Of a stretch of DNA of 64,000 nucleotides, positions 1 through 10,394 are shown piece after piece (the first letter of the stretch is position 1; each line of letters opens with the position of its first letter). The notes beneath the pieces were generated by a model. The model had not been told where the DNA came from, did not search any database, and saw only the letters and a program-made list of their open reading frames with translations. The position numbers were made by a program, and so were the translations under genes. Origin of the DNA: Neoceratodus forsteri (taxonomy: Eukaryota; Chordata; Ceratodontiformes; Ceratodontidae); assembly GCA_016271365.2 (NCBI GenBank), contig CM028129.1, forward strand, positions 457,760,501 through 457,824,500, in the 5' to 3' direction.

Positions 1-708
1 AGAAGATGAGGAGTCTGAAGAGGAGACACGGAAGAAGGACAGAAGCCAGATGACCCAAGTGAACTGCTGAAGTGGTTATGCATGCAGCAGCTGGAAGTGG
101 ACCACCAGAAGGAGGAAGATCATAGACAGTGGGACAAGGATAGGCAACTGCAAGCAGAGGGGTGATGGTGGCAGGATGAAAAGTGGTCGTATACCCTAAA
201 GGCCATTCAGGCAATTAGTCAAGGTCAGCCTGATAGAACAGTACTTAAGGACATTAAACTGACAAAAACTTATGGAGAGTGATGACATGGAGGCATATCT
301 CACTACCTTCTCACTACCTTTGAGAGAATTGCCCAAACCTGTGTGTGGGGCCATGATCAGTGGGTTATACGATTGGTATCATATCTGTCTGGTTGAGCTC
401 AGTTGGTTTACAGCCACATGAGTGAGTCTGACGCAAACAATTATGACTGGGTAAAAGAGGAGGTTCTCAGATGCTACAACATCAGCACAGAGACCTACAG
501 CCAGCATTTCCAATCACAGAAGATAACCACCTATGACACTCCAAGGGAAACCTATGCTCGACTAAAGGACTATTGTGGGAAATGGTTGCAGCCGGTGACC
601 AAAACTATTGACCAGATTATGGATCTTATAATCATTGAACAAGTCATCCAGATTTTGCCTCTTGATGTACAACTCTGCCAGAGTCTGCAGAAAACACCAT
701 CAAACTAG
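1..708 (+). pseudogene. gag: Gag (SCAN-like capsid) of the Gmr1-like Gypsy element, partial
   Basis: This would encode the structural Gag protein. It opens with an acidic/basic charged stretch, then a capsid region containing VKEEVLRCYNISTETY and a helix-rich block with LKDYCGKWLQP and EQVIQILPLDVQ. This pattern is typical of SCAN domains, which are thought to derive from Gmr1-like Gag. A clean reading frame covers only 403-708. Upstream, an 11-base tandem duplication of tctcactacct near 298-321 shifts the frame, and there are stops near 164 and 280. A host SCAN zinc-finger gene is excluded because protease and integrase follow directly. Start lies outside the window. Confidence 0.75.
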
Positions 709-719
709 CAGAAGATTAT

Positions 720-1346
720 TTGGCGGCTCGTCCAATGAGACCTAGAGGACATCAAGGTAACCCAACACCACCTCTGGAACTGGCAAGAACTTTTTATTCC
801 AGTCAAAGACAATGCAGCTATGGGAGACAGGATAGAGGGGACAGGATCCTATATTCAGAAATAATATGTCATGGGAGCCTTAGGAAAGGACACATAATTC
901 GTAACTGCTTTAATAAAAGAACTGAACACTCCCACTTAACTTTAGTGAACATTGGGTATGTTACCTCTGTGGGAATAGGAGAACAACAAATTTTGGAACT
1001 TCTAGATTCAGGGAGTAGACAGACCCTGTTGAGAGAGGATTTGGCCCCTGGGGTAGAGTTAACCCAAAATGACACTACAGTCAGATGTGTACACGGGGAT
1101 ATTCACCAGTATCACACTGCAATGATGGAAATGGTAATGACTGTAAATAATGAATGTCATTGTATGCTTGTTGGATTAGTACCCTGCTTACCAGTACCAG
1201 TGATTATTGGCCAGGATTTCCCCTACTTTGACTCCCTAATGCATTCACATCAGAACTATTTGGAACCAGTAAATGTGGTGACTAGGTCCCAGGCAAAACT
1301 GCAACAGCTAAAACAGGGTTTCCTTTTTGAAGAGAACTTTTTTTGA
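720..1346 (+). pseudogene. pol: Zinc knuckle and aspartic protease of the Gmr1-like element
   Basis: Residues around 55-68 form a degenerate CCHC knuckle (CHGSLRKGHIIRNC) in which the second cysteine is serine; spacing of the remaining C, H and C is canonical. A retroviral-type aspartic protease follows: LLDSGSRQTLLREDL holds the active-site D-S-G, and VPVIIGQDF matches the conserved IIGxD-type segment near the domain end. The protease would process the polyprotein. The frame is open for 208 codons, then shifts to the integrase frame with a 4-base overlap at 1343-1346. The apparent methionine start is not meaningful because this is part of a polyprotein. Confidence 0.75.
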
Positions 1347-2734
1347 GGGAAAAGGGAAACCAAAATAGTAAAGAAAAGAAAATGGAAAAGAAAGCCTGGA
1401 TAGCAACTAATAGAAAGGGTATTCTGGGAGTGGTCAAAGGACTGCCAAGCTGTGACATAAAAGAAGAACAATTGGCAGATGAAACCATAGAACCTTTTTC
1501 CCCGCAGGTCAAGCAGGAAGCAAAACATGGACAATCTAAATTTGTCTTAAAAAATGGTATTTTATATAGAATAACTGTGGATCCTGCTACTAGTAGTGAT
1601 GTGGAACAACTGATGATACCCAAAATATACAGAGATAAAATCATTCAGCTGGCCCATGATATTCTCATGGCTGGACATGAGGGGAGGGATAGAACCCTAC
1701 ACAGACTGTTGTCTCGATTCTGCTGGCCAGGTATTCACCAAGATGTGGCAGAATACTGCTGAGCTTGTGCAGAATGCCAGTTAGTGGCCCAGGGCAACAA
1801 GAAAGACCAGGTGCCCTTGCAGCCTATCCCATTGTGACAACCCCCTTTGGAAGAATAGCAATGGATGTTGTGGGGCCCCTAACTAAGAGTTCAAAGGGTA
1901 ACCAATATATCTTGGTAGTATGTGACTATGCCACTTGTTACCCTGAAGCCATCCCAATGCAAACTTTAACTGCCTCCCCGACAGCCGAAGAACTAGCCAA
2001 GATTTTCAGCAGGACGGGGATACCACAAGTAATCCTGACTGACAGGGGTAGCAATTTCACATCAAAAATGTTACAAGAACTGTACTGACTCCTGGGAGTG
2101 TCCGTTGTCAGAACCTTCCCCTACCATCCCCAGACCAATGGCTTGGTCGAGCGGTTTAATGAGGCTCAAGAAAATGTTGCTGAACTACATCCAAGAGGAA
2201 GGCAGAGATTGGGACAAATATCTCCTTTACCTCTTATTTGCTTACAGGGAGGTACCCCAAGCTACCACTGGGTTTTCCCTGTTCACATTACTATATGGAC
2301 AGAACCGTAGGGGTCCATTAGACGTAGTGAAAGAGCATTGGGAGGCAGGGCAAAGTGTTGGTTTTAGCAACATCCTGGACTATGTGTCCTCCTCAAGAGA
2401 ACGGTTGGTTAAATATGTTATGATGGCTTACATGAATGTTACCCAGAACCAACAAGGGCAAAAAGAAATGTATGATATGGGGTTAAAGGACAAATGTTTT
2501 ATGCCAGGCAAGAAGGTATTATTGTTGTTGCCCTCTACTGAAAATAAGTTACTGATGAGATGGCAAGGGCCCTATAATGTGATTAGACAGACAGGCAATG
2601 TTAATTATGAAATCGAAATGCCTGGCCATAGGCCTGTCAAAAGGGTATACCATGCAAACCTTCTCTGGAAATGGGTAGAGAAACCCAACCTCATACATTG
2701 TACATACACCCTGAGCAGAATACGACTGAGTTAG
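1343..2734 (+). pseudogene. pol: Integrase of the Gmr1-like element, located upstream of RT
   Basis: The N-terminal HHCC zinc domain is visible (HDILMAGHEGRDRTLHRLL, then C-ACAEC after a TGA at about 1760). The catalytic core has IAMDVVGPL and ILTDRGSNFTS for the two aspartates and PYHPQTNGLVERFN for the glutamate. A stop near 2086 and a frameshift near 2165-2190 break the core. The C-terminal part (DKCFMPGKKVLLLLPS, RWQGPYNVI, VYHANLLWKW) is typical of Gypsy integrases. Integrase joins element cDNA to host DNA. Its position before RT is the diagnostic oddity of this element. The D, D and E residues are all still present, but the protein cannot be made intact. Confidence 0.85.
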
Positions 2735-4183
2735 TCATGGCCTATGAAAGACTAGATTCACCTATGTCAGAGGATGACATACAGATCAACTCTGAGTTAG
2801 ATCTGGATCAGAGAGTAGAGGTTGATCAGCTTTTACATCATTACAAGGACACTTTTACAAAAACACCCAGGAGAGCAAAAGGGGTAGTACGTGATATCAA
2901 GATTATGCAAAGCCGGCCAATACACCAGAAACCCTACCGATCACCTGAGAAGATTAGACATGAGGTGATAGAGGAAGTAAAAAAGATGGAACAATTAGGG
3001 GTCGACGTTCCCTCCAGAAGTGCCTATTCCTCCCCTCTTGGTAGTAGTAGATAAAAAAGAGGACGGGTTGCGCCTTCGTTTGGATTTCTGAAAAGTCAAT
3101 GTCGTTTCCGACTTTGACAGATACCCCATGCCTAGAATAGATGACCTACTGGATAAGATAGGTTCAGCACATTACATCACCACCCCGGATTTGTCCAAGG
3201 GATATTGGCAGATCCCCTTGGCCTGACAGGCACAGGAATTGATAGCATTTAATACCCAAATTGGCCTGTACCAGTTTACTACCAAGCCATTTGGCCTTCA
3301 TGATGCTCCAGCTACCTTCCAACATTATATGGACCACATTTTAAGACCCCATACCCAGTATAGTGCAGCATACCTGGATGACGTGGTAATTTTTAGCCCA
3401 GACTGAAGTACACATATGGTTCATCTCCGTGCTGTCATTTAGACCATCAGGAACACAGGGTTAACCATAAATCCCTTCTAATGTGCCATCACAAACACTG
3501 AAACTAGATATTTGGGTTTTATTATTGGACACAGGATTGTTAAGCCTGAACTGAGTAGAGTGGAAGCAGTCGCCAATAGCCCCACTCCCACAACCAAACA
3601 ACATATACGATCCTTTTCAGGATTGACTGGTTACTACTGACACTTCATCGCTGATTTCAATACTCTTGCCTCTCCCCTGACTGAACTTATAAAAAACAAA
3701 TACCCAAACAAAGTTAAATAGACCACAGAATGAGAGAGCTTTTCAGAGCATTAAGGCTGTCTTATGCTCTGCCCCGGTTCTGATCAGCCATAACTTCCAG
3801 AACCCTTTTGAGGTCCATACTGATGCCTCTGATACCAGCACTGGGGCAGTACTTACCCAACATGATGCTAAGGGAGAACACCTAGTACTGTATATCAGTA
3901 GAAAATTACACAAGAGGGAAAGAAAATATTCTACGATTGAGAAGGAATGTGTAGTGATGAAGTGGGCCATAGAAGCAATAAAATACTATCTGTGGGGCAA
4001 TGAGTTTGTGGTAGTGACAGACCACAATCTGTTATGTTGGCTGAATCAGATGAAAGAGAAAAACATGTGGATTATGAGGTGGTATCTGTCACTATAGCCT
4101 TACAAATTCATTGTAAAACACTGTGCAGGGCCACAGCATCAGAACACAGATTTTCTGTCCCACTACGATGCTGACAGGATGTA
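2671..4183 (+). pseudogene. pol: Reverse transcriptase and RNase H of the Gmr1-like element
   Basis: An open segment at 2671-3054 covers the RT N-terminal approach (VDQLLHHYKDTFTKTPRRA, VKKMEQLGV). The palm continues with GLRLRLDF, PDLSKGYWQIPL, FGLHDAPATFQHYMD and an intact catalytic YLDD (AAYLDDVVIF, about 3367-3396). RNase H follows with VHTDASDTSTGAVL, the YSTIEKEC segment and VTDHNLLCWL. Stops at about 3088, 3224, 3404, 3440, 3480 and 3640 interrupt it; several are TGA at positions where relatives have arginine. It ends near 4183 at a stop after FLSHYDADRM. RT copies element RNA and RNase H degrades the template. Inactive. Confidence 0.88.
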
Positions 4184-4451
4184 AATTGCTCAAGAGTGAA
4201 TACAGTATATGTATTGTTGTGTCTGAAAATGCATTTGAAGGATGATGAGAAACTGTAGTGCTATATGAATGAGCACAAACCTCAGGAAAAATAAATGGTA
4301 GTGAGTGGTTGTATGATGTTTTTGCATCAGACAGTTGTTACTGTTTAATTATTTAGGGTCCCTGATGAGAACTTCTGGAGAGGGTGGGTGGAAGTTCCAA
4401 CCCTTCTTGGGTGAAACATATTAGTCAACAAACGATCTGTTGCCTTCTTGT

Positions 4452-4648
4452 GTGGGGAGGTGTGTAACAGTGCTCCTGTTATGAGAGTAAACACATAAAT
4501 AGCCATAATACCCCTCGTCTTCAGTTCACACTCTCCTATCCTCTCTTTATTTCTTTTCTCTTTTTTTTTCTTGTCAGGGTGGCCAACCTGACAATCTACT
4601 CTTTTCCTTTACTACCTGTTTGATCTATCAACCCCTTCTTGTTATACA
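4452..4648 (+). repeat. Candidate 3' LTR of the Gmr1-like element, with polypurine tract
   Basis: About 270 bases after the RNase H stop there is a purine-rich run (gtggggagg, 4452-4460) directly followed by TGTGTAACAG. The segment ends near 4648 with TTGTTATACA, which mirrors the start, as LTR ends do. It contains ACATAAATAGCC, a possible TATA-like site, and a pyrimidine tract. At roughly 186 bp it would be a short LTR. The 5' LTR is outside the window, so the call rests only on position and end symmetry. Confidence 0.45.
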
Positions 4649-6185
4649 AGTTGGTGCTGTTGCATTGTAACCTCCAGTGGGAGACAGGACTGAGCATAGT
4701 AACGCTTACTTAAAATAAAACAAAACACTTCTGTGTTCACTGGAGTGCCCTTTGTAATATGGTTCAGTAAAGGAGATAAATTCAGGAAGCACCCCATACA
4801 CAAGGAGCCAACTATATTATGCTTACTCAGCAGCCATAGCATAAGATACGACTCAGGAATAAAATGCTGCAGGGGAAAGGAAATCCCTTATTGGAGCAGG
4901 ATTAGCTCCATGTTTGCTTCAAAGCATAAGGATACTTCAAAGCTCTAGACTATGCTGCATGATGCGGATCAGGTGCTGAGGCTTTATCAGAGCATAGTGA
5001 CGCTCCGAACTAAAGAAATACTGCACCAAGTGGTAAATGAACAAAATAATGAAATAGACACTACAGGCAGAGCAGGAAAAAGCCCCACAGTATCTACTAG
5101 TAGGAAAGTGCCCAGCTAAAATGTTTTCACATTTAAAACAGATGTTACCAGGCTGCAGTGTACACAATAGGGGCCAAGCGTATAAAATAGTGCCCAAATG
5201 AAATTAAGCCCGATGGCTGACATTTCAGCCATCGGCATGCTAATGCTTATGGTTTAAATAAAGTACCTCGAAAGCTTAAATACAGTACATCAGAGGCATT
5301 TACAAATGTTCACTGGATTTAATCTGAAATGTGTTTGTGCCTTTAAATAATAAAGTGCTTTTAGTCTTAAAAGAGAGTAAAATGCAGCAGTGCTTGCCAT
5401 GTAACATTTTGTACGGGATGTTAGTTATAAAACAAACTAAATAAGAATTAACACAAGTTGAATTACTTATGCTACATAAATTGGTAAAAACTGTCAAGAC
5501 AAAGGATTCCATAGGAAAGGAGGAGTTGATAAAGAACCACAGGTCTTTTCTGAAATACATAAACATAAAAGGGGCTTACCAGTGTTTGCAGTTCTCCCCA
5601 GCAGAGCAGCAGGTTAAATTTCTTTTTAGAGAGAATACTGCTTTGATGCAAACCTGGAGGAGCTAAGTATTTAAAGGGACAGGCATATCCCTGTGAATCC
5701 ACACAGGTTAAAATGGTGGCAGCCTTCAGTATAAGAGTGGGCTGAAAGTCTAAAGAATGAAAATGCACAAATGAAATAAAACAAGCATTTGTCAATGCCA
5801 AATGTTGTCTCTCTGGCATTGGCATTGGTAGTGCCGGAGTTAGAGATGCATAAAAGGAATGGCAGTGAAGTATTGAAGTGACCCTCACCCTACCCTGTAG
5901 ACACTGACAAGTGTCGTGGTGTGCTTTGGGGTCTTTGGGCGTTATACTTACCCCATTCTATAAGGAAATATGCTGAGGTGGGTGCAGTATAGGAGAATGG
6001 GGTGAACTTTGTGGCCGAACAGTGTAAGACACACCACGATGCCTGTCACTGGCTGCAGGGTGGGGTTGGGGGTGGAATGGCGTGAGCAATACAGTCGATG
6101 ATCCCCAGTCACACCCCTGACGCCTGTCAGTCTCAACAGGGTGGGGTGTTACAGTTGGAAACCCTAACACTGTAGGCGTGTGTTG
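4649..6185. other. Unassigned intergenic sequence
   Basis: No coding, RNA or known repeat signal is clear. Short local features: gagcatagtaacgc (4691) recurs as gagcatagtgacgc (about 4991); a small hairpin lies at 5213-5233 (gatggct...agccatc); an AATAAA lies near 5257; and GACACT-gaca-AGTGTC lies near 5903. None suffices to name an element. Confidence 0.5.
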
Positions 6186-7275
6186 GTATTTTTACTCCAA
6201 ATTTTCAACGTGGGCTGTTTTTGAGCCCACCTCATGAAAAGCGGCACAATCAGTTTGTTAGCTGAAAGGTGGTTTTGCACAGTGGCTGTCCCATTTGGTG
6301 ACACAGGAACGAAAACACATTTTGGGCAGGATGTGGAAAATGACAACTCTATTGTTCATGAGAAGGCATAAAAAAATGGCAACGTTGAAAATCTGGAGTG
6401 AAAATATGAAAAATTGGTGAAGTCATGAGCATGCATAGAAACTGTGCAACACATGTCCGTAACCCAATTATTTGGGGAATTTTTTTAACCACATGTTTAA
6501 CATAGGCATTTTGGGACCTCCCCTCATGTACAGTGGCACTGTGATTTTGTTAATTTGTCCAAAACTTTGATTTTGCACAGTGACCACGCCATTGTGCATC
6601 ACAGGTGCGAAAACACATTTAGGGCAGGATGCGAAAAATGACAGCTGTACTGTTCATAAGAAGGTGTGAAAAAATGCCAGTGTTGAAAATCTGGCATGAA
6701 AATATTGCAGAATTGCGAAGTTACAAGGGTGAGTGGAAATTGCACAATGCACACTTGTAACACAATCATTTTATGGAATTTCGTCACCAAATTTTCAACA
6801 CAGGCATTTTAGGACTTCTGCTTATGAACAGTGTCACTGTCATTTCCTCAAACTGTCCCTAAAACTGATTTCTCACAGCGACCGCGCAATTCTATGCCAG
6901 AAGTGCGAAAACACATTTTGGCCAGGATATGTAAAATGACAGCTGTACTGTTCATAAGGAGGTGTGGGAAAATTCCAATTGTGAAAATCTGGAGTGACAA
7001 TATTACAAATTCATGAAGTTACAAGCGTGCATGGAAACTGCACAACGCACGCCCATAAAACAGCCATTTTTTGGATTTTTTTCCACCAAATTTGCAACAT
7101 AGGCATTTTGACAACCCCCCTCGTGAACTGTGGCACTATCGTTTCGTTAACTGGTCCCAAAAGGTGATTCTGCACAGTGACCACAAAATCAACTTTCAGG
7201 ACCGAATAATGTCATGACAGTGCTGAATTCATGGGGAGGGGTCCCAAAAACCCCATGTTGAAAATTTGGTGTAAA
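6186..7275 (+). repeat. Tandem repeat with a 298-bp unit, about 3.6 copies
   Basis: The word gaaaacacat occurs at 6311, 6609 and 6907, exactly 298 bp apart. Each unit also carries an aaattttcaac or tttaacatagg-like start, gttttgcacagtg or a variant, aaaatgaca(g/a)ct, ttcataagaaggtgtg and gttgaaaatctgg in the same order. Units run roughly 6186-6483, 6484-6781, 6782-7079 and a partial, more diverged copy at 7080-7275. Short open frames in the array are not conserved between units, so it is not coding. It resembles an old satellite fragment or a tandemly amplified transposon segment; I do not recognise the unit. Confidence 0.85.
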
Positions 7276-8640
7276 AATTAGTTCGCGGTCGGCTTTGAAG
7301 AGTGCAGGACGTGATCCTGGTCCATCAAGATCATCGCACTGCCCAGAGGTGGTATGGGGTGAGGGGGTGTGGGAGGCAGGGTGCGCAGAGGTGGGAAGCG
7401 GGAGTGGAAGGGGCAGGAGATCATGAGGGACCTTTTTCTTATTTACAGTTACATGAAAAAATTAAATAAACATTGCAGGACTTTTTTTTTTTTACAGGAT
7501 ATTTGTGAACGCTGGGGTGGGCTCCAGGGTGCCACCCAAGTTTTTGGGGGATGCAGTAGCTGACATGGATTGGGCACCCCGCCGGGCACACACGGAAGGG
7601 AGGGGACATGAGCTGAGGGGATTGGGCACCCGCACACAACAAAGGGGGGCATTATGCCAATGGAGAGGGCCCCCATTAGCAGATTGTACTGGGAAGGGGC
7701 ACTGAAGCTGACAGGGATGGGCCCCATTGGCAAAATAAAGGCATTTTTTTGGGGGAGGCGAACGATGCCAAGGGGATTGGGCACTCTGGCATACAGCGGA
7801 AAAGGGGGGATTATGCCAATGGGGAGTGGGCTCTCCCGTCGGCATTGTGACAGGCGGCAGTCACTGCCACCATGTTGCCTGCACGTCGGGAGGCGTGTTG
7901 TGGTCCTGCTGCATGAGAGCTTTGTTCTCATTGCAGCGGACCTTTTCACAGATCTGGTAGCCGCATTAGATATGCAGGGTGTTGGACCCTACTGCAGGCT
8001 GATTGGGGGAATGAGGGACGCACCTATTGATGCTATGCCCTGCACTCGCCCAACAGTGACCTGCGGCTCCAAATGTGTGCTAATACTGCAACATGTTGGG
8101 CTGATACACAGCCAACACAAAAAAAAAATAAAGCTAACATGTATAAAAAGGTCTCTGTAAAATCCCATACACAGTTTCTCTAGGCATTGCCCTGCTACAT
8201 GAATGTACACCAGCGAAGGGGGTTGAAAAACAAATCTATCTGGAGGAAAACTGCAACTCTGTCTGTGTGTTCTTTTAAAACATAAAACACACGTTCCTCA
8301 TGTCTTCCAGGCAAGGCTGGAAAGGTTTAAGAGCAATATGGTACAAACAGTCATTGAAATAAAAGAAACAGAAAAAAAGAAACTTACCATATATTGTATT
8401 GCCAAATATCAGGCCTTTAGGCCTGTCTGCCCGCTCCAAGAATGGTATGCCAAATGAAGTGCACTATATGGTGACAGAGGCCCTTAGTGTCCTCTTTTTA
8501 TACTAATGATGCTGTCAATCACAGCTCAGTGGAAAGTTTTCCACTTCTTCTTACCTTCACATTCTTTTCTTGTAGAACTTTTTGTTGTCTGAAGGTTTCC
8601 ATAGTTAACTATTATGTTTAGAAGGCCCTCTGGCATTATA
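7276..8640. other. Unassigned stretch with a degenerate GC-rich duplication
   Basis: Within it, ggggattgggcac followed by aaaggggg(g)-attatgccaatgg occurs near 7618 and again near 7773, an imprecise tandem duplication of about 155 bp; a third attgggcacc lies near 7567. Several long frames across both strands here result from low stop density in G-rich sequence and lack homology. An A-rich run lies near 8119-8131. Nothing else is recognised. Confidence 0.45.
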
Positions 8641-8689
8641 TAATTAAATATGAGGGCTTAAACAAAAAGTTTTATAAGTTGATGACACT

Positions 8690-8990
8690 GTGGTCACATG
8701 ACTTCAGTAGGTGGGTATAAAAAGCCTACCATAGCAAGCTGTAGTCAGACAGGAGAGTCAGTTGGAGCTGACTGCCAGAGGTGGTGGACTGCTGCAGTGC
8801 ACACGGCCATGTGAAACAGGAGAGGGAAATAGCCTGGTGGAACTGCTGGGCAGAGCAGTGGCCCTTTCTGAGTATATTTCATCTGTTTATTTTCTTTGTT
8901 TGACTTTGATACTTTTGAAAGTGAATGAACTATCCTTATTTTCTTGATTTCTGTGAAAACTGACTTCAACTTTTTCTAAGAAAATAAAAT
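8690..8990 (+). promoter_or_regulatory. LTR-like promoter and polyadenylation module
   Basis: A TATA box (gggtataaaaagcct, about 8713-8727) follows tcacatgac and is followed about 260 bp later by aaaataaaatg (AATAAA near 8984). This TATA-to-AATAAA layout is typical of the U3-R part of an LTR. A similar layout, including the cacatga motif upstream, is seen at 13132-13400. No flanking duplication or coding region was found, so this may be a solo LTR remnant or a chance arrangement. Confidence 0.3.
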
Positions 8991-9251
8991 GATAAGTGCC
9001 TTGCTGGCGCTTTTTATGCACTGAATTAATTGGTCTGCTTGGTTTGTTATCCTGTCTATCCCAGCCCCGTCTACAATCATTAAAGATGAAATAAAAACTA
9101 ATGTACAATGTTATATGTTTGCATTTATTGAATTATTATATCCATAATAAGGTCTATTGAACTGGAAAGAGAATGGAGATAAGGAGTGTGCCCTTAATCT
9201 CCCATTCCCCTTGCCAACTCTTAGATGCCTGGAAAGTATATCTGTATACTG

Positions 9252-9255
<4 letters not shown>

Positions 9256-9287
<32 letters not shown>
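9256..9287. repeat. (TA)n microsatellite
   Basis: About 16 uninterrupted TA dinucleotides follow gtatg. A second AT-rich run built on ataat/atata units lies at about 9571-9600. Confidence 0.95.
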
Positions 9288-9290
<3 letters not shown>

Positions 9291-10056
9291 GTAATAAACG
9301 TGTAAATTACCTGTGAGAAGCATTGATCTCTGAGAAGGGCTGGCAGCCCACAGAATGAATGACTTTATAGTGATCTTCTAAGATGATGTCACTCCTAGAA
9401 GGGAGGGGCTTAGCCCCAAAATGAGCTAAGGCCCCTAATTAGGTTATTAGAAGGCTCCTAAATCATATATTCCTGATCTATGCTGAAAGTATGTGTACAG
9501 TTCAATAGTCTGCAGAATTGTGTCAGAAATATTAGGAGCCTTCGTGAAATTAGAAAAAGTATATGAAGAATATAACATATATAATATAATATAATATAGA
9601 ATATAATTGACAAGCATTTAAACTAGCAAAGGGGGTGGCAGGCCAGCAAGGAGGGTACCTACTTGCTCACCCCCCACAGCTAGCAGTGGAACCAGTGAAC
9701 CAGAGGAGTGGCTATCTCTGCAAAGCAGTGTGCAAAAGATGGAGATTAGTGCCCAAGAGGTGGATAAGCAGAAAAGGGGCAAAATTCAGCAGACGGGCAG
9801 ACAGCAAGGAGAACCAGGGATAAATGACAACCAAAGAAGGGGCTGGAGTAGAACAGTGAGACAGTCTAGGGAGGTCAAATCATGGAAAGCCATGTGTGCA
9901 AATGCCAGAGCCTTAGCAACAAGATGGAAGATCTGGAGGCTGCCATGGTGCAGTCAGACCTGGACATTGTGGCCATCACTGAAACCTGGTGTAATGATAA
10001 CCACGACTGGGAGATGGCCATACCTGGCTACAACATATTCAGAAGAGACATAGAGG

Positions 10057-10211
10057 ATTGTGTATGCGCGAGCATACACAACAAGGCAGTTGCGATCGAG
10101 AGGTTTCCGTGGTAACCTGAGACCTCGAGAGCGTAGCTCGAGAGGTCCATTACCACGGAAACCTCAAGATCACAAAACTGCCTTGTTTGTATATGGTTGC
10201 TCATACACAAT
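10057..10211. repeat. 155-bp palindrome, family member A
   Basis: Two arms of about 76 bases pair across a 3-base centre. The ends are ATTGTGTATG and its complement CATACACAAT. The inner parts pair GAGGTTTCCGTGGTAA with TTACCACGGAAACCTC, and the core is GACCTCGAGAGC-gta-GCTCGAGAGGTC. Arm identity is roughly 80 percent. Core and outer motifs match the palindromes at 50063 and 50806, while the middle arms do not. Confidence 0.92.
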
Positions 10212-10345
10212 CTTTTATAGTGTATGGGCAACCATAAATACCACTTGAACACTTGGGGAAAAAAAGCTTCACTTCTGTGTCTGCCGCAAAGTGCGCCTTC
10301 GTGTTGCCCGTGCATGCTCGCCTATTGCGCATGCGCAATGTGTTC

Positions 10346-10394
10346 GATCTTGTTGTGCTGCAATCGCGACGACCGGGTGCAGCACAACAAGATC
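10346..10394. repeat. Perfect 17-bp inverted repeat, GC-rich loop
   Basis: GATCTTGTTGTGCTGCA at 10346-10362 is exactly complementary to TGCAGCACAACAAGATC at 10378-10394, with a 15-base loop rich in CpG. It lies inside insertion A. The loop and surroundings have unusually many CpG dinucleotides for this window, suggesting the element is younger than its neighbours or escaped methylation decay. Confidence 0.9.

Larger units (their letters stand above)
1..4648 (+). mobile_element. Ty3/Gypsy LTR retrotransposon, Gmr1-like gene order, 5' end outside the window
   Basis: Coding remnants run gag, zinc knuckle and aspartic protease, integrase, then reverse transcriptase and RNase H. Integrase upstream of RT is unusual for Ty3/Gypsy and is the hallmark of the Gmr1-like lineage known from fish and other vertebrates; the gag also resembles the SCAN-type capsid of that lineage. 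The 5' LTR is missing because the window opens inside gag. Every domain carries stops or frameshifts, several being TGA where an arginine codon is expected, as CpG decay would give, so this is an old inactive copy. Gene order is read directly; the lineage name is inference from order plus gag. Confidence 0.85.

Noticed and set aside
403..708. Host SCAN-domain gene
   Set aside because: The SCAN-like block is followed directly by protease, integrase and RT of a Gypsy element and by no zinc-finger array, so it is Gag.
4691..5010. Short repeat gagcatagt(a/g)acgc as transposon ends
   Set aside because: A single 14-base pair with one mismatch in direct orientation, no flanking duplication; could be chance.
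7439..7949. 166-residue minus-strand frame and overlapping frames
   Set aside because: Overlapping long frames on both strands in G/C-rich, internally duplicated sequence with no recognisable domain.
9256..9287. Origin or centromere-like AT element
   Set aside because: A simple (TA)n microsatellite; similar runs occur at 27089 and 24421.
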